Assembly (NCBI GenBank): GCA_026419785.1
Contig: JAODTK010005431.1
Coordinates: 1 to 64,000 of the forward strand
Source of the DNA: Sclerodactyla briareus
Lineage: Eukaryota > Echinodermata > Holothuroidea > Dendrochirotida > Sclerodactylidae
DNA: 64,000 bases
Direction of reading: 5' to 3'
Part shown: in pieces, positions 34,401 to 49,400 of the stretch
Layout of the letters: each line of letters begins with the position of its first letter
Position numbering within the stretch: the stretch's first letter is position 1
The notes under the pieces: generated by a model
Seen by the model: the letters and a program-made list of their open reading frames with translations, nothing else
Databases searched by the model: none
Told to the model about the DNA's origin: nothing
Translations under genes and position numbers: made by a program

Positions 34401-37400
34401 TGTTTGCTTAATTTGGCATGTTGAAATACTGGACACAAGTCTAATGGATTTCCTTCTGGCAAATCAGTAACCAATGCACTCAATCATAGAACGTATAGAT
34501 GATTAAGCTATTTGTCAAAGTCATGAGGGCATATGACTGCTCGGCATTGCATGTTACAGTGTTGCACTATTAATCTTTTAAAAATTCCCTTGCCGTGCGC
34601 TACACTCCTTCCAGCACAAAACTTGTCAGATCAACCCCCCCCCCAATCCATTGATCATCAACATCAACAACGAACAGATGAGGTGATTGGTGAATCTCAA
34701 AAAAAAGTGACAGTTTAAAAATAGGGCGTAATGAGAGAATCTATAGGAGAACCTTGTCATAGCCCCGCGCTGTTAGTGGTGACCATATGCATTACAACAG
34801 TGAAAAGGGCTTATCCTCATAAGGCTACATGTCTCTTTTATTCTCTCTATCTTCTCGTCTGTAGGCAATCATGGTGCTCCAGTTGTGAGCATGGCCTGTG
34901 ACAGGACATCACGCTCCAGCCACAGAAGCAGTGACACGACTATCAAGTTTGGGATATCATTTTCAAAAGTACTTGCACACTCATAACATCAAAGGATCAC
35001 AAGTGGTGTCAAGGAGTTCTACAAAACTTGGGCCCTAGGCTAGGCTTCCTTGTTACATATGCGGGTCCGATACGACATGGGGAACGGCGAATTCATGTGA
35101 GCTGAGATTGACCAGTTTCTGAATAGTCCTATCTTGTGTGCAAAGATAGGTACGTGTCCACAGAGGCAAACAAATTTCTAAATAAAAAGCAAAACCAACC
35201 GAAATACAAGTGGAAAGTGCCATGTGTATAAACAGATGCGTATCACGCGATTAATTCTATGGAATGTCGTCCCCTCAAAAACCCGATCAACGACAGTATG
35301 CATGGGCTGCTGTATTTTCACAGTCTTTCGGATAACTATTAGGGTGCTCTAATACAAAGTCATCTTGTAAATATTGTATGTTTCACATCCATTCCAGGGA
35401 CACACATACGCAATAACAAGAATCCCAGCTTTAGTCTGTCAGCCAGCCAGGATGTCGACCGGAGTGGTATGTCTTAAAATTGAACTATGAATTTGAAAAA
35501 TAACAAATTGCATGTGAAAAATAGCCAAAAGGCATGCAAGGATTAATCGGTTTTAATTAATAAGACCTTTTGGGTTTTTTCAGGAGTATAGTCATCTTTT
35601 GTTAAGCTACAGTCCATGCTGTTAGAAATTTCTGCCACTTGATCACATTAACCAAGACTGCTGTATTATCCCCCTGGTCACGCCAGTAAGCAGTCAACAG
35701 TGTGATACCGTACGGTCACCGTGGGAGTTCTAAGCTGGCTATGGTGTGTATGGGAGCCAGCGCCGACAGTAGGAAATTTTACATGGAATTTGAAGGTCGG
35801 TGGAAGTGAAAACCCACATTTGTTAGATCACATTAGAGTGCTGGGAAAAGCACTATTGAGAAGAGCTTTTTGACAACCCCAAATTTCAAATTTGTTGTGT
35901 TATCTACATAAGTGTTTGAGTGACGGCGAGGAGGGGCTTAGATGAATGCTGCCATGAGTTCACGCAGGCATTGCTGATTTTCAATCTCCATAGATAAAAA
36001 GAGGCACGGTAATTTTTGATCCTTGCAACGCAAACGGTCATGCAGTCACGCAAGTATGTGTGCGTATCCGTGGTGTGTGGTGGTGTGTGTGTTTGTGTGT
36101 ATGTGACAACAGTATTTTGTCCGGACGATATCTGGAGCGAGCATGAATCAAGTTCATATTCAGCATGAAAGGCCAATTCTATGGGCGTAGGTTGATCCCT
36201 ATGCTTCGTGCCCGTCAAGGTCACCAAAGGTCAATGAGAGGCCAAAATCTGAAATATTAAAAAAAGGGCAAAAAACTCTATTAGCTCAAGGGCCCACATC
36301 GCTGACTTCGGGGATAGTTGCGTTGTGAGAGGATCATATTCAAAATCAACAGTAATGTCATCTCAAGGTCATCAAGTCAATTAGGGGTAAAAACTAGTTT
36401 TTTGGCCATAACACTGGGACGGAAAATCTGCCGAGGTTGGAAGGTTGCACCATTGTGATCCACCGTTGACCCCTATCACGTTGTGACCTTTGACCTCAAT
36501 TTGACCTTTACCCTGTTGTGGGCCAATCAAATTTCGTGGCATTTCGGATCTCAAAGGTACATTTATGATCGAAATGGGACCCTAACTTGACCCCATCTGG
36601 TATGTGTGCGAAGAATATCGGAGGTCAAAAGATTTTCATTTGAAATTGTGGCAGTTGGATGTGTAGTGATTTTAATTGGTGTTTGTTAGAATCAGTGGGT
36701 CAAACCATCTGATGATGACGGTCAAACGTCAAATCTCGAAATAGATGTGCCTATTTTAGTGTACAGGGCAAGAAAATAAACTGTCAATTTTGGATATGGA
36801 CGAGCTCTGTGTGCCTGAAGACAAAATAAACTCCCGCATTCAATCAGGCACTCGGTTCTCAAATTAACAGGGTCAAAGGGTTGGTTTGGAACTTTTTGGC
36901 AATGGCATAGGCAGTAGAATTGGGACACTTAATGCTTGTAGGACTGCGTGCATCTCATCGAGAGTACAATTTTTCATGAAAAGTGTCATGTCATCAAAGG
37001 GTCATTTGAGGTCAATTATAAGCAAAAAACGAATATTTTTGGAACAACTTACATTGACATTGCTTGGCAACGTTGAAATTTCAGGACAAGGTGGACATCC
37101 TGGCCGAGAAACATTTTCCTTAGAAACCATATGTATCAAAGGTCAATCAAGGTCACGTAGCATAAAACGGCCAAATAGTATGTGTTCCTGCAACAAACTT
37201 CCAGTGACCTTTCTGATGTTGGAATTTCAGGACAAAGTGTATCCCATCTAGGGTTACATTTTTGGTGAAACCGGTCACGTCATACCAAAGGGTCATTAAA
37301 GGGTCATTAAGAGGTCAAAAACTAGTTTTTTGACCATAAAATGAAACCATATGTCTGCCGAGGTGGGGATGTGTGCCAAAGTGATCCAATCATTGACCTC

Positions 37401-40400
37401 CATCTTTGTGAACTTTGACCTCAATTGGACCTTTACCTTGTTTTGGGCCGAATCAAATTTTGGTGGCCATTTTCGAATCTTAAGGACCTTCCGATCGAAA
37501 TGGTCCTTAAATTGACCCTGTTACCCTTGGGTGGCAAAGTTATGTGACAAGAGCTCTGGTGCTGAATACACGAAACAAACCCCCGCTCCAATCGGGCACT
37601 CGGTTATCAGGTACCAAGGGAGCGAAGGTTTGGTTTTGATACCTTTACTGCAATAACATCAGCAGTACACTTTGGGATACTTAATGCTCGTAGGACTGCG
37701 TGCAATTTCATTCCCAAGAGTAAACTATTTCATAAAAACTGTCAGTCAGCAAGGTCATCGAAGTCCAGTATGAGGCAAAAAAACTAAGGGTTTTGAACAA
37801 CTTACCGTGTCATTGCTTGGATTTTTTTTTTTTTGTGGAAATTGCATGCCAGCTGTACCTCATAAGTATGTTCTGGTCACAACAAGGCGAATTTTTATTG
37901 CCTTAATTAATGCGTTAATGAGTTGTTAGCAATGTGATTTGTGATTTACCTACTGCCGCTTTCATAGTAATTTAGTGTTCCACTGCATTTCAATTCGACT
38001 ACCCAGTCATGGTCCTTTATATTGGCCAGTAATTCTGATACAAATAGCATTTATCACTGGTGACAGGCTTTTGGTTTCTGAATGTAGTCTTCCATTTGGC
38101 ACTTGAGCTGGGCTTCCCCCTCTGTACTCCCATAAATAGCAGCAATATAAACTAGAAGAAAGCCCTGCACTGTGTGTGGGCTGACAGGTCGGTATAGCCA
38201 GTGAACTCCCCCAGTGACCATTGTTCAGGTTGGCTGAGTTATAGCTCGTCTCCTCTGTTGTCTATTGGGCTGGGATAAGTACAGTATGTATACATTTGTC
38301 TTTGAAGGCTGTTCATGGATCAATTTTGCATGACATTGGTAGCCTTTTTAGTAGCTGTTGGTAAGGCGTTGTATTTAGTGTATTTGGGGAACTGATGGAG
38401 ATATTCCATATACACTAAATTAACTTGAATAATCTGATGAGTGATCGTATAGTTAATAGTGGAGAAGATTCTTGAAGTTTTCTTATTAATTATATCTTAT
38501 AGTTATATCCTGTGACACTGGAGTGTCGAGGATATTGTTGGGGGTGTCACAGTGCCATGATTTGACATAGCTAGTTTGAGTTGGGGTATAACAGGCAGTG
38601 GACAGGAGTGACTTAAAACTGAATAATACTGCTAAATGGCAGGATACAAAATGATTATGTTTGATAAATTTGGGCTCTGGAATGAGGTAGGGGGTCGTTT
38701 TCCCACTAGAAATTCCCTTGTGATGCAAGGTCAGTAAGGCCCAATGAGGGGTCAGTTACCTAGTTTTAAGTGCAAATTCAATTTTGTGGGCATTCTGTGT
38801 CCCATTTTGAATTACAAAGGTATGGGTCCTCACTTGTGAGTTTGTTGGACACTGCCACAGTGTCCCTGTTCACAGGGTCCTACAGGTGTGTAAGGTTCGG
38901 TGATACTGTTATTTCATGAGGGAGAGTAAATGCCTGTGGTAAGCAGGATGCTGGGCTTATACTCAGTGGCGTGGTGGGCAGGCAGTAGCGTGCGCAGGGG
39001 TGGTGCCAGAATCCATTTCCCTCACATTCCCATACAGATTAACTGACCAACTGTGTTGTCCCAAAAACACCAAGGGTATCAAAATTTTCCCGGAAGGGGG
39101 GGCATGCCCCTCATGCAAGCAGAATAGGCATTTTTTTTGGGGGGGGGGAAAATCCCCAAACCGAAGGTTACATCACCAAATGGGGAGAGAACCCTTTGAT
39201 ATTCCAAAATTTGATAAGTGGCCAGTAATTGAAATACCTAAACAGGTCCGACAGTCAGTAACCTCTGGGGCAACTTGCAAAATGGGCATAGGCCCAAACC
39301 GCAAATACTAAAAACCACATTTTTCTGTCATGTAATTGAGATCTCACAACTATCAAATTGAGTGTAAATATGGTATGTGTGACACTGTGTGAGAGAATGT
39401 TGAACTTTGTAGTCGTCTGTGAGCACCCCAGAGAAAAGTAGCAAAACAGGTCAGGCTAAAATACAGTCCCAATCGAACCTCACCCCCTCCATCTTGTGTC
39501 GAATTCATGTGCTCCTGGCTTAATAAGAAGAGTTGGGGAGTGTAGGCCATGCCATTTGCTTATTGCGTGTATTGTACTGCGATCATTTGTGTGTCTTGAC
39601 CTAACTGCGTGACACTGTGGGCATGTTAAGCTGGCTGAGACAACCCCACGATGCAAACCCATTGGATTGGGATATATACAAACTCATCACAAACACAAAT
39701 TGTAATTGGATAGACTAGGCAGTAGCAAGGCCTTGGTCATTTAAAATCCTGTATAGGCCTAGCGTTAGGACTAGCGTAGAACCTATAGACTGATATGATT
39801 GTAACACGTTCAGCCAATGTTTTCATGTATAGGTGGAGGGCTAGGCCTGAGTCGTGACGCTGTATCCGTTTCCCAACATGATTCTTCGTCTGGAAGGCAT
39901 TGTATATCCACCCAGGCTTCCATGTGATGCCATGCTCTCGGATCGCTCCCCTCGCATTATTATATCTGTGACTCTCTGCGGGGGTGCATAACAATGGAAT
40001 CAGAGTCATTAATGCAAGCGTGCATATCACCAAATTTGCAATTTATATCGGAGAAGGTTCATGTGCATGTGGGAACATCACACAGGGACAGTCTTCGTGT
40101 CAACTCAAGCCTAGATGTATTAGGAAGAGAATGTATACCCTTTTATTTTCAGGCGTTTGTCCAGAAAGTATTGTTATGCTGTCATAGGCCATCATTATTT
40201 GGAGCACTGTTGAAATTATACAAATAGTTCCTACCAAATTATTATCTCCCAAGCAAACACATAAACGTTTCGAAACATGTTTCGTATATGATTTATGAAA
40301 AAGTTTATGTTGGTAACACGAATGTTGCGGAAATGTTTCCATACCCTCCCAAAATGTTCGGGAAAATGTTCTAGAAAACATGCAATTCGCTTCAAATTTA

Positions 40401-43400
40401 GGAGTTCAGCAAAACCGAGGAACAAAACGATAATAGTAATATGCCTCGACAATACTAACATAACCTAAATTAGTTTTGGCGCAAACTCTTTTGCCACCAA
40501 AAAACCCTTTTTAGAACCTTTCAAAAAATTTTGAAATGTTTCAAAAGGTTCTTCAAAAACGTTTTGTGAAACGTTCTGGAAACATTCTCTAACTCGTGTT
40601 AATCACACAAAAAACGTTTGCGAAACACATCAGCCGAACATGTTAAAAATGTTTTAATACGTTTTTGTGTTGTAGCGGTCAGGGCATTCAATGGCTGCCC
40701 CCTTAAGCCGAGGTTTCATGTACGCGGGCGTGCGGGCATGCGGACAACGCGAGTGTAAAGCGCTATGTTGACATTAGAACAATGCGTTCTAAAAATAAAC
40801 ACCTGTGTTTAGGTTTAAAACACTGTGGGCCTATGGTCCGGTGTTTGATTAATATAATGATAAAAATGATAATAACAATAATAACAGAAATATAGTAGGA
40901 CTACACGGTCTATATGCGCAATACACACTAGGGGCGTGATTTCAAGAAAACGCCCGCCACGCCCGCGTGCATGGAAGCGGATTAAGATCATTGGTATAAC
41001 GATGGCGGCCGTCAATGTTCTAGTCAGAACCCAACATTAAATGTTTTATAAACCCACTCACAGTGACAGTAGGCCGACTTGGCATGTTGAAATTCTGCGA
41101 CAAGGCTGTTCAAGGACAAGGTGTCAAAAAAGGTTGATATCGTTATATGGCACGGAATCACGACAAATTTGTGTTTTTTCTTTGAAGTCAATGAATGTCC
41201 ACCTAGATATTCTCAAAAAATTGGGTTTATCACACCAAGTCTGCGTTCACCAATATGTTGGGGATAGAGAGATCATGAAAAAGTAAATTGTGCATTGACT
41301 TGACCAGCAGGTATTTTTTAGTTTACCCAAACGGAAGTCGTGGAGAATTAATTTTCTTCTTATACTAATCAGAAGAATCAGTCAAGAATGCACTTCCATT
41401 GCTTTCAACTTCCTGGGGACACCGTACGGGATGTGAAAAATAGGCATAGACTGTGGAGGAGTCCCTGCGGTAACCGCAGAATATCTGGATGCCGCAGAAG
41501 TGAGAGTGATGTGAAGTATGCTGTGGTTTCTCAGGGGTTGGCAAGACGTGGATGTCCCCAAGTCAGTGTTTAACCTTGGCAGGTCATTAGTGATTGCTTC
41601 ATGGGGGCCCGAGGTCAGTCGAGGCCTCAAAATAGCGTATAAGTCACTGAAAGTGGTGTGTGGAGGTCGGGATATCTGAACAAAAGAACCAAGCGCCATC
41701 TTGGCTCTATTTGTGCTTCCGTGAGGCGTGGATGCTCCTGTTGGCGGAGATGCTGATGGATGCCTCCTCGACTTACTTCACCAGCTGCATCCTTGGTGAA
41801 CTGCTGGCAAGATCTTGTATCCAATGCAGGTTCTTGAGGAAGCGGGGGATGGCAAAGGTCAGCGCCTGATGCGCGACAGCCAATGCCGTCCTTGGGCATA
41901 TGAGCGCACCTTCCCACGGACGATCCTGCCAGCCTGTGTCTTGTGCGATTGAGTTGTGGGCCGACACCCGGACGCCACCGTGCTCATGTAGTGCAGTGGA
42001 GAGTACTCCAGGAAGTTGGAGGGATTGGCCGGCCCTGGCCACTCCCAAAGGAGGGGCTAGTTAGATTGGAAGCGGGGGGGATGGGAGTTCCGAGAACTAT
42101 GCCAGTGCCCAGCAATACTCTGCAGATCCTGCTGGATATTAGAAGTAATCTTCCAGAATAATGGCGAATGTTAGCAGGTAATTGCTAGAAACATGCCAGA
42201 ATATTAACATTAGTGCTGCTAGAAGCATGCAGAATGTTAGCAATACCCTGCTAGAATCATTCCAAAATGTCAGCGATAGTTAGCTAGAATCATGCTAAGA
42301 TATTAGCAGTATTCTGCCAGAATTGTGCCAGAATGTTCGCAATTTCAGGCATCAGAATATCCAATTTAGGTAATAAAGGAATGTTCCTAATAAAGTGATA
42401 ATATTTACTTCTTTTTCTTCAATAGCCTACTAGAGTTCATTCCGATGATACATCCAAGTTGATGCTGTTTCAACTATGAAGAGTAAACCTCATCAGGGTG
42501 TGGAATCTGTCTACAGGGAAGTAAGTGAACTAAAAAATATCACCTCATATTGATGAACATGACGGACTCGTGAATGTAGATGTTTGTGACAGGACTGATG
42601 TTTAGCTCATACTGGTGATACTGTTGTGAGCTATTGTGATTGTACACTGTCCATGTATCCATGTGGTTATTTTCTATCCTGTCAACAATTGTTTTTTTAC
42701 CTGCCCCCCCCCCCCCCCCCCCCCCCCCCGGCTGCAGGTCTGGACCGATTTTGCTCAAAGGAGTGAAGGATCATCTGGGTTTTGAGAAGAAAAAAAACTG
42801 GGTGAAAGGTCATATAGGGGCTAGTGTTGGCCATGAAATTACGCAAAATGCTTCTGCAAAATAGGTTGGAATTTTTCCTGGTTGGTCAGTGGTATCATTA
42901 ACCAGTGGTACCTATAGGGTTTTCAGGTACCATTAACCATTGGTACCTATAGGGTGTTCAGGTACCTTTAACCAGTGGTACCTATAGGGTGTTCAGGTAC
43001 CATTAACCAGTGGCACCTATAGGGTGTTCAGGTACCATTAAGCAGTGGTACCTATAGGGGTTCAGGTACCTTTAACCAGTGGTACTATAGGGTGTTCAGG
43101 TACCTTTAACCAGTGGTACCTATAGGTGTTCAGGTACCATTAACCAGTGGTATCTATAGGGTGTTCAGGTACCTTTAACCAGTGGTACCTATAGGGTGTT
43201 CAGGTATCATTAACCAGTGGTACCTATAGGATGTTCAGGTACCTTTAACCAGTGGTACCTATAGGGTGTTCAGGTACCATTAACCAGTGGCACCTATAGG
43301 GTGTTCAGGTACCATTAACCAGTGGTACCTATAGGTGTTCAGGTACCTTTAACCATGGTACCTATAGGGTGTTCATGTACCATTAACCAGTGGTATCTAT

Positions 43401-46400
43401 AGGGTGTTCAGGTACCATTAACCAGTGGCACCTATAGGGTGTTCAGGTACCATTAACCAGTGGTACTATAGGGTGTTCAGGTACCATTAACCAGTGGTAC
43501 CTATAGGGTGTTCAGGTATCATTAACCAGTGGCACCTATAGGATGTTCAGGTACCTTTAACCAGTGGCACCTATAGGGTGTTCAGGTACCATTAACCAGT
43601 GGCACCTATAGGGTGTCAGGTACCATTAACCAGTGGTACTATAGGGTGTTCAGGTATCATTAACCAGTGGCACCTATAGGATGTTCAGGTACCTTTAACC
43701 AGTGGCACCTATAGGGTGTTCAGGTATCATTAACCAGTGGCACCTATAGGGTGTTCAGGTACCTTAACCAGTGGTACCTAAGGGTGTTCAGGTACCTTTA
43801 ACCAGTGGTACCTATAGGGTGTTCAGGTACCATTAACCAGTGGTATCTATAGGGTGTTCAGGTACCATTAACCAGTGGCAACCTATAGGGTGTTCAGGTA
43901 CCATTAACCAGTGGTACCTATAGGGTGTTCAGGTACCATTAACCAGTGGTACCTATAGGGTGTTCAGGTACCATTACCAGTGGTACCTATGGGTGTTCAG
44001 GTACCATTAACCATGGTACCTATAGGGTGTTCAGGTACCTTTAACCAGTGGTACCTATAGGGTGTTCAGGTACCTTTAACCAGTGGTACCTATAACCAGT
44101 GGTAACCTATAGGGTGTTCAGGTACCTTAACCAGTGGTATCTATAGGGTGTTCAGGTACCATCAACCAGTGGCACTTTTGGTCATCTTAATCCCCAAAAT
44201 GACTCTTTTGGAATCCAACTAGTAAAATGCCTCTCTTACAGATTTAGTTGGGTGATTCTGTTGTGGTAAGTGTTAGTGTAATGAGCTACACTCTTACTCT
44301 CAGCAATGTTCTGAGTACTCTACGAGTACACCCATAGCCTAGCACTAGTAACTTCAAATCCTGAAATACCCCATCCAACTCGTGACTGCTTCACACAGGG
44401 CTCTAATTACACTCCTCTTCAGCCAGAATACACTTATTAATGAACAAATAAAACATTTATCGAAAGAGACAATTTGAGAAAAGTCTGACACTTTTAGGAA
44501 ACTTGGGTTCAAATTATTTGCCATACATGCGTTTAGTTGCGAGTAGCAATTTACTACACTGACAACTGTGTTGTGAGTACTCTACAACTAATCACTACCC
44601 TCTTAAAACATTAGTCAGTGTCATCACTCACCAATGGTGCATGTAGGGCATTTCGGTCACCTTCACTGATCCCGTTACCTGCCAGGGGCGTAGATGGCAC
44701 GCGCTGCATTGGGTAACGTTGCACCAGATGACACCACCTGTGGCAGTCATGGGCTCGGGTTTTAACAAAGCTACTGTTGGTCGGTTCAGCGATGTTGTCT
44801 GCCTATTTCTTCTTCTGTCTGCCCCTTTGTCTGCTTGCAATGTTACTGTTTCTTGAAAGATGGTCTTTGAGAGCCCGCTTGATCAAGTCACATGCCCATA
44901 CCATCTTAGTTTCCTTCTTTCACAGTGGTCCGTTTAGTGTTCATTTCCAATTATTTATTGATCAATTCTTCTAATTGTTTCTAGATGCGAGAGGTTGCTG
45001 GAGAAACATTACAGCACAGTGACCTCCATAGCTTTCAACAGTGACGCAAGCCTACTATTCTCAGCTGGGAGGGATAGTATCGTCACCATCTGGGACCTTG
45101 GAGATTACTCAGCGAGCGGACTGTACCAGTCTTTGAGGTATGCAATAGTCAAATGGGATAGTAAAATTGTTCATTGAGTTGATAGATTGCTGGAAATTTG
45201 ATCCATTTTGAATAGCAATGAATGTAATCAATCAGCTGATGAATATTGGTGAGTGTGATGGGGCGAGATATTTCATGACTTGAAAGAATAAATGTTTAAT
45301 TCAACAACACACAGCCTATAGACCTACAGCCTAACATCAAGGCTAGCCTGGGCAAAGTTTGGCCTCAGTGTTAGGTTTGTATAGTGGAAGAACAGTTGAA
45401 TATTGTGAGTTGAACAGTGCAATATAATTTACCGACCAATCAGGGGCAAACTACATAGATCACAGTAGCCAGAACAGGACCGAATATGTTACTCACGGGA
45501 TAATGAAGAGATAGAGGGCCTTTGTTGCAAATTGACAACTGGGGTGATGTCATAACAGGTTAGAAAATCCTGAGGCGCTAGCCGAAGAGATTTAACCTCC
45601 AATATGTCGAAACTTCTGAGCCATTTCCCTCCCCCCCCCCCCCCCCTCCCTGCCATGAGCTTGTTCAAGTTTTTATGTTGGTATGGATGTCGTTGGACCA
45701 ATATGAAGAGCCGCCCAAACCTGTGCTGACCCTTCCATATGCCCCTGGATATGGTCCGAATCTTTCAGGCCCCAGTTATTTTTAACGGAGTGGTTTTCCG
45801 GAGGATTTGGTCAGAGTGTAGTTGGGATTGGCCAAACTCGTCCGTGACCAGCTTGCATTGACCTCCCAGTTAATAGTGAGCTTTAGATTTCACAACGGCG
45901 ACGGCAACGGCAACGTATGATGTAATGTTTTCACGTTGTAGACCACGTCGCCGTCCTGCAGTAAGGGCGCTTTAGATTTCTACGACGTGTCAATGTGCCA
46001 GTTGCGTGATGTAGATGCGCGCGCTTCACGATCGCGCGTTCGAGTATTGAGCGTAAAATTGCCGAAATCCATTGTTTAGCCTGTTGAATGATGCCGCGCG
46101 CTGGGTTCACGTTCACGTCGTAGGGACAACGTGAAAAGTGAGTGACTCCCGTCGTGAATCGACGTTGTACGGCAGTTGGTGAGGTTGTCGCATGCGCAGT
46201 AGGTTTTTCATTGCGTCATACGTTGCCGTTGCCGTCGTGAAATCTAAAGCTCCCTAATGTGACTGCACAGGAGACATAAACCTCCCAGACGTATTCACTA
46301 CACACAACGACTGAGATCCAGACACGCTTGGCCCAGACTAGAGGCCCCCCCAGTCCTGGAGCAGGACGCCTCCAACCTGGAGACCATTTGAGAGACAGCA

Positions 46401-49400
46401 GATGTTTCATCCAATCTTCTGTCTGTTTTCTGTCTATTTGATGGGCCATTGCTATTTGCCTTTCATCAGCAGTTTTCTGATCGAAGGAATAAAATCATGC
46501 TCATGCAAGTGTTTCCCCGGTCACTGCACCTTCGTTAACTGCTGAATATGGTATCAGAAAGTAAGTTACTTTTACATATAAGACACCCTGATATTCTCTG
46601 ACTGTCTGTAATAACCCCCAAAAGGTAAATTTCTCTGATCTCTCAAATCCTGCAGCCTTTGGAAGCTCTTTTGGTCATGCCCAGAGATAGGCCCTTGCCA
46701 GGATTGAGCATTGAACTGGCCGGGGATTACATTGTTACCTGTGGCGGTCAAGGTGAGTGTCATTAGAGGTATGGGTGGTAATGTGTGCTAAATCTAAGCT
46801 GTTTAGAGATCTTGTGCCCCCCAGGGGAGAACAGATTTACTTGAGATCAAGATTCTCAATGGAAACCACTTTAAGTGGTTGGCAAAGTTGGTAGAGCGTC
46901 GGCCTTCCACCCGGTAGACCGAGGTTCGATTCCCGGTCGGGTCATACCGAACACTTTAAAAATGGTACCTGTTGCCTGCTTACTGGACACTCAGCACAAG
47001 GGATTGGAGCAGGGACAAACGATGGGTAGGCAATTTGCAACTTGCCGTCTGCCTGTGATTACCCCCATCCCCACATTAAGGTACCGCCAAAGAGGCATTG
47101 CCTTATTCCGTGTACCTGGTGAGGGATTCGCAGCTGACAAGAGGTGCAGTATCTAGGACTGCATCCTTGCTGGGCCCGAATAGGTTCGATCCATGGAAAA
47201 AAAAGTTGATAGAGCATCACTTACCATAGAGAGGTTGGCACAGTTGGTAAAGCACAGCTTACCACCCCAGGGATGTGGGGTCATACTGAGATGGCTCAGC
47301 TGGAGCAAAGAAAACAAGGGTAGGTAATTTGCATGTTAACTACTGTCTCCATTTGATTCCACAACAACTCCACAACTCCTGTGTATCTGAAGGATTTGTA
47401 GCCGACGAGAGGCAGTGTTCAAGTCTGTACTCTTGCGAGCCTCGTATTGGTGCAAACCTCTGCTCGGCAATGGCTCACTTAGAAAAAGGGGAAAAACAAC
47501 TTATGGCTAATGCCACTATGAAATGGAACTCAATGCAGTTTTAATTGATGCTTTGCATAATTGATAGTTGAATGGCACTAATGCCCCACAACTGTAAAAA
47601 TAGCTAGTTCAACTGGCAGGTTACAACCTGAGGATAAACCCTGATCTAATTCCATAATTTCTAATTTTTCATTAGCTCTTTCAAAGCCACCTACATCAAA
47701 TTCCCATTGAATAAAACAGATTCATTTATACTGAAATTATTCCATAACTGGTAAAAATGGCTAGTTCAACTGGCAAAGTTGCACTGGAGGATGAACTTGA
47801 AAAACACCGTACTCTAATTCCAAGGTCTCCTCACTGGCGTGTCGTCCCTATATCAAAAGCCCTGAATCTAATTCCATAATTTCTAATCTTTCATTGGCTC
47901 TTTCAAAGCCACCTACATCAAATTCCCAGTGTATGAAACTGAATAATTGCAGAGTCATTTCTTCATTCACCTTACCTAGGAGCCCTGAAGGTGTGGGATT
48001 ACACGAGTGGTCGTCACCGCTCTTCACCCGTCTGCCGACATACTGGAAGCATCCAAGTCGAACACCTTCAAGGAGGGGGAGACCAGGTCAGCAGCCCGCA
48101 TGTCTACTGGCCCCTCAACTCCATCGTCGTGGCAACACATGACCACAACATCGTCTTCTTCTCTGTGGACGACTTCAAGATCACCAAACAAGTTAGTACC
48201 TGGTACACTCTGGGGAGGTTCATTATAGCAAAGTCGTGGGCATTTTTGGTTTCATATGGCATTTTCACCTAACCCTTGATAATAACGCTAGTTATGAGTT
48301 ATGCGAACTCATGAAAAAAATTGGAGGCTGTCTGTAGGCAGAAACATTGCTCGGAAAGCCCCAATCATAAGGTAGTTTAAATAATTCAAATATAAACAAG
48401 AATTCTCCGAAAGAAAACCCACCACCTAAAATTAGTATACTGTAATTGAACGTGGAGAAGAGAGAAAACAACTGGGGATGCCCAGGAGAGTGGTGTTGCA
48501 AGTTTAGCTGTTCATCTTTCCGCCAAATTAGAGAGAAATATAAACTAGGGGACACAATGTTCAAAGAAGTGTCTACTTCATTGAAATAAAAAGATACAGT
48601 CACTATGTATGAACATTTGGAATCTTACTTGCTACTACAGCAGATTGGCCAACTAGAGTGTATTACTTCAAATATGAACTTGATGATGATGAAAAGCCTA
48701 AAATGCATAAGAATCATCCCTGCAATCCCACAAAAGAGCATGCTCATCGGAATTGTTCAAGTATCTATTTCAATGCTATTAATTTGATAACCTTTTACAG
48801 TTGGTCGGCAACAACGATGAGATTCTAGATGTCAAGTCCTCGGTTGTCGATGAAACCCACCTGGCAGTTGCATCCAACTCCGACCAGATAAAGGTCTTCG
48901 AATTGGCAACCCTCAACTGTCAAATATTAACAGGACACACAGGTAAACTGTTATTGATCAACATTTACTTGATGTCTTTGATTTTGTCTGTCTGTTGGAC
49001 CTGTTCATTTTTTTTCTCATTTGTTGTTCATTTATCTGACGGTGTAGAAGTGCGCTCATGATAAAATGGCCAAAACTGTGTATAATTCTTTTCAACTGTT
49101 GATATAATTTGAACAGGCTGTTCATGCATTTGCAAGCACCGTGAATAATGTGTGTACAATTTGCAACATGACACTCTCACACAAACTCACACATCTAAAA
49201 CCTGCATTTATGATCGCGACTCTTACATGGCCGCAAGAATTTGTCCACCACTAATATATGCATGTATTGCACGGAACTCTCCTCTCGCCTACGCGTCGCG
49301 GTGCGCCGATAGTCGGGGGGCTGTGCTTATGCTTTTCAACAGTTTTCACCGCAACAACATTGCTGCAGTTGTTGTGTTGGTGGTGCTAGAAACAGGGACA

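Noticed and set aside
35399-35466. Block between ATTCCAG and GTATGT, considered as another TBL3 exon
   Set aside because: The reading matches no part of TBL3, and exons 5 and 6 already join in phase without it.
36050-36120. GT-rich tract considered as a regulatory element
   Set aside because: A plain simple repeat with no other signal around it.
44640-44770. GC-richer segment with two short open frames considered as an exon
   Set aside because: No family match, no fit to TBL3 between exons 5 and 6, and no good splice sites.
46872-46946. Possible true tRNA gene
   Set aside because: A and B boxes are present but the acceptor stem does not close and a repeated SINE body follows; better explained as a SINE head.
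48670-48790. TGATGATGA word considered as the C box of an intronic snoRNA
   Set aside because: No D box at a suitable distance and no terminal stem.
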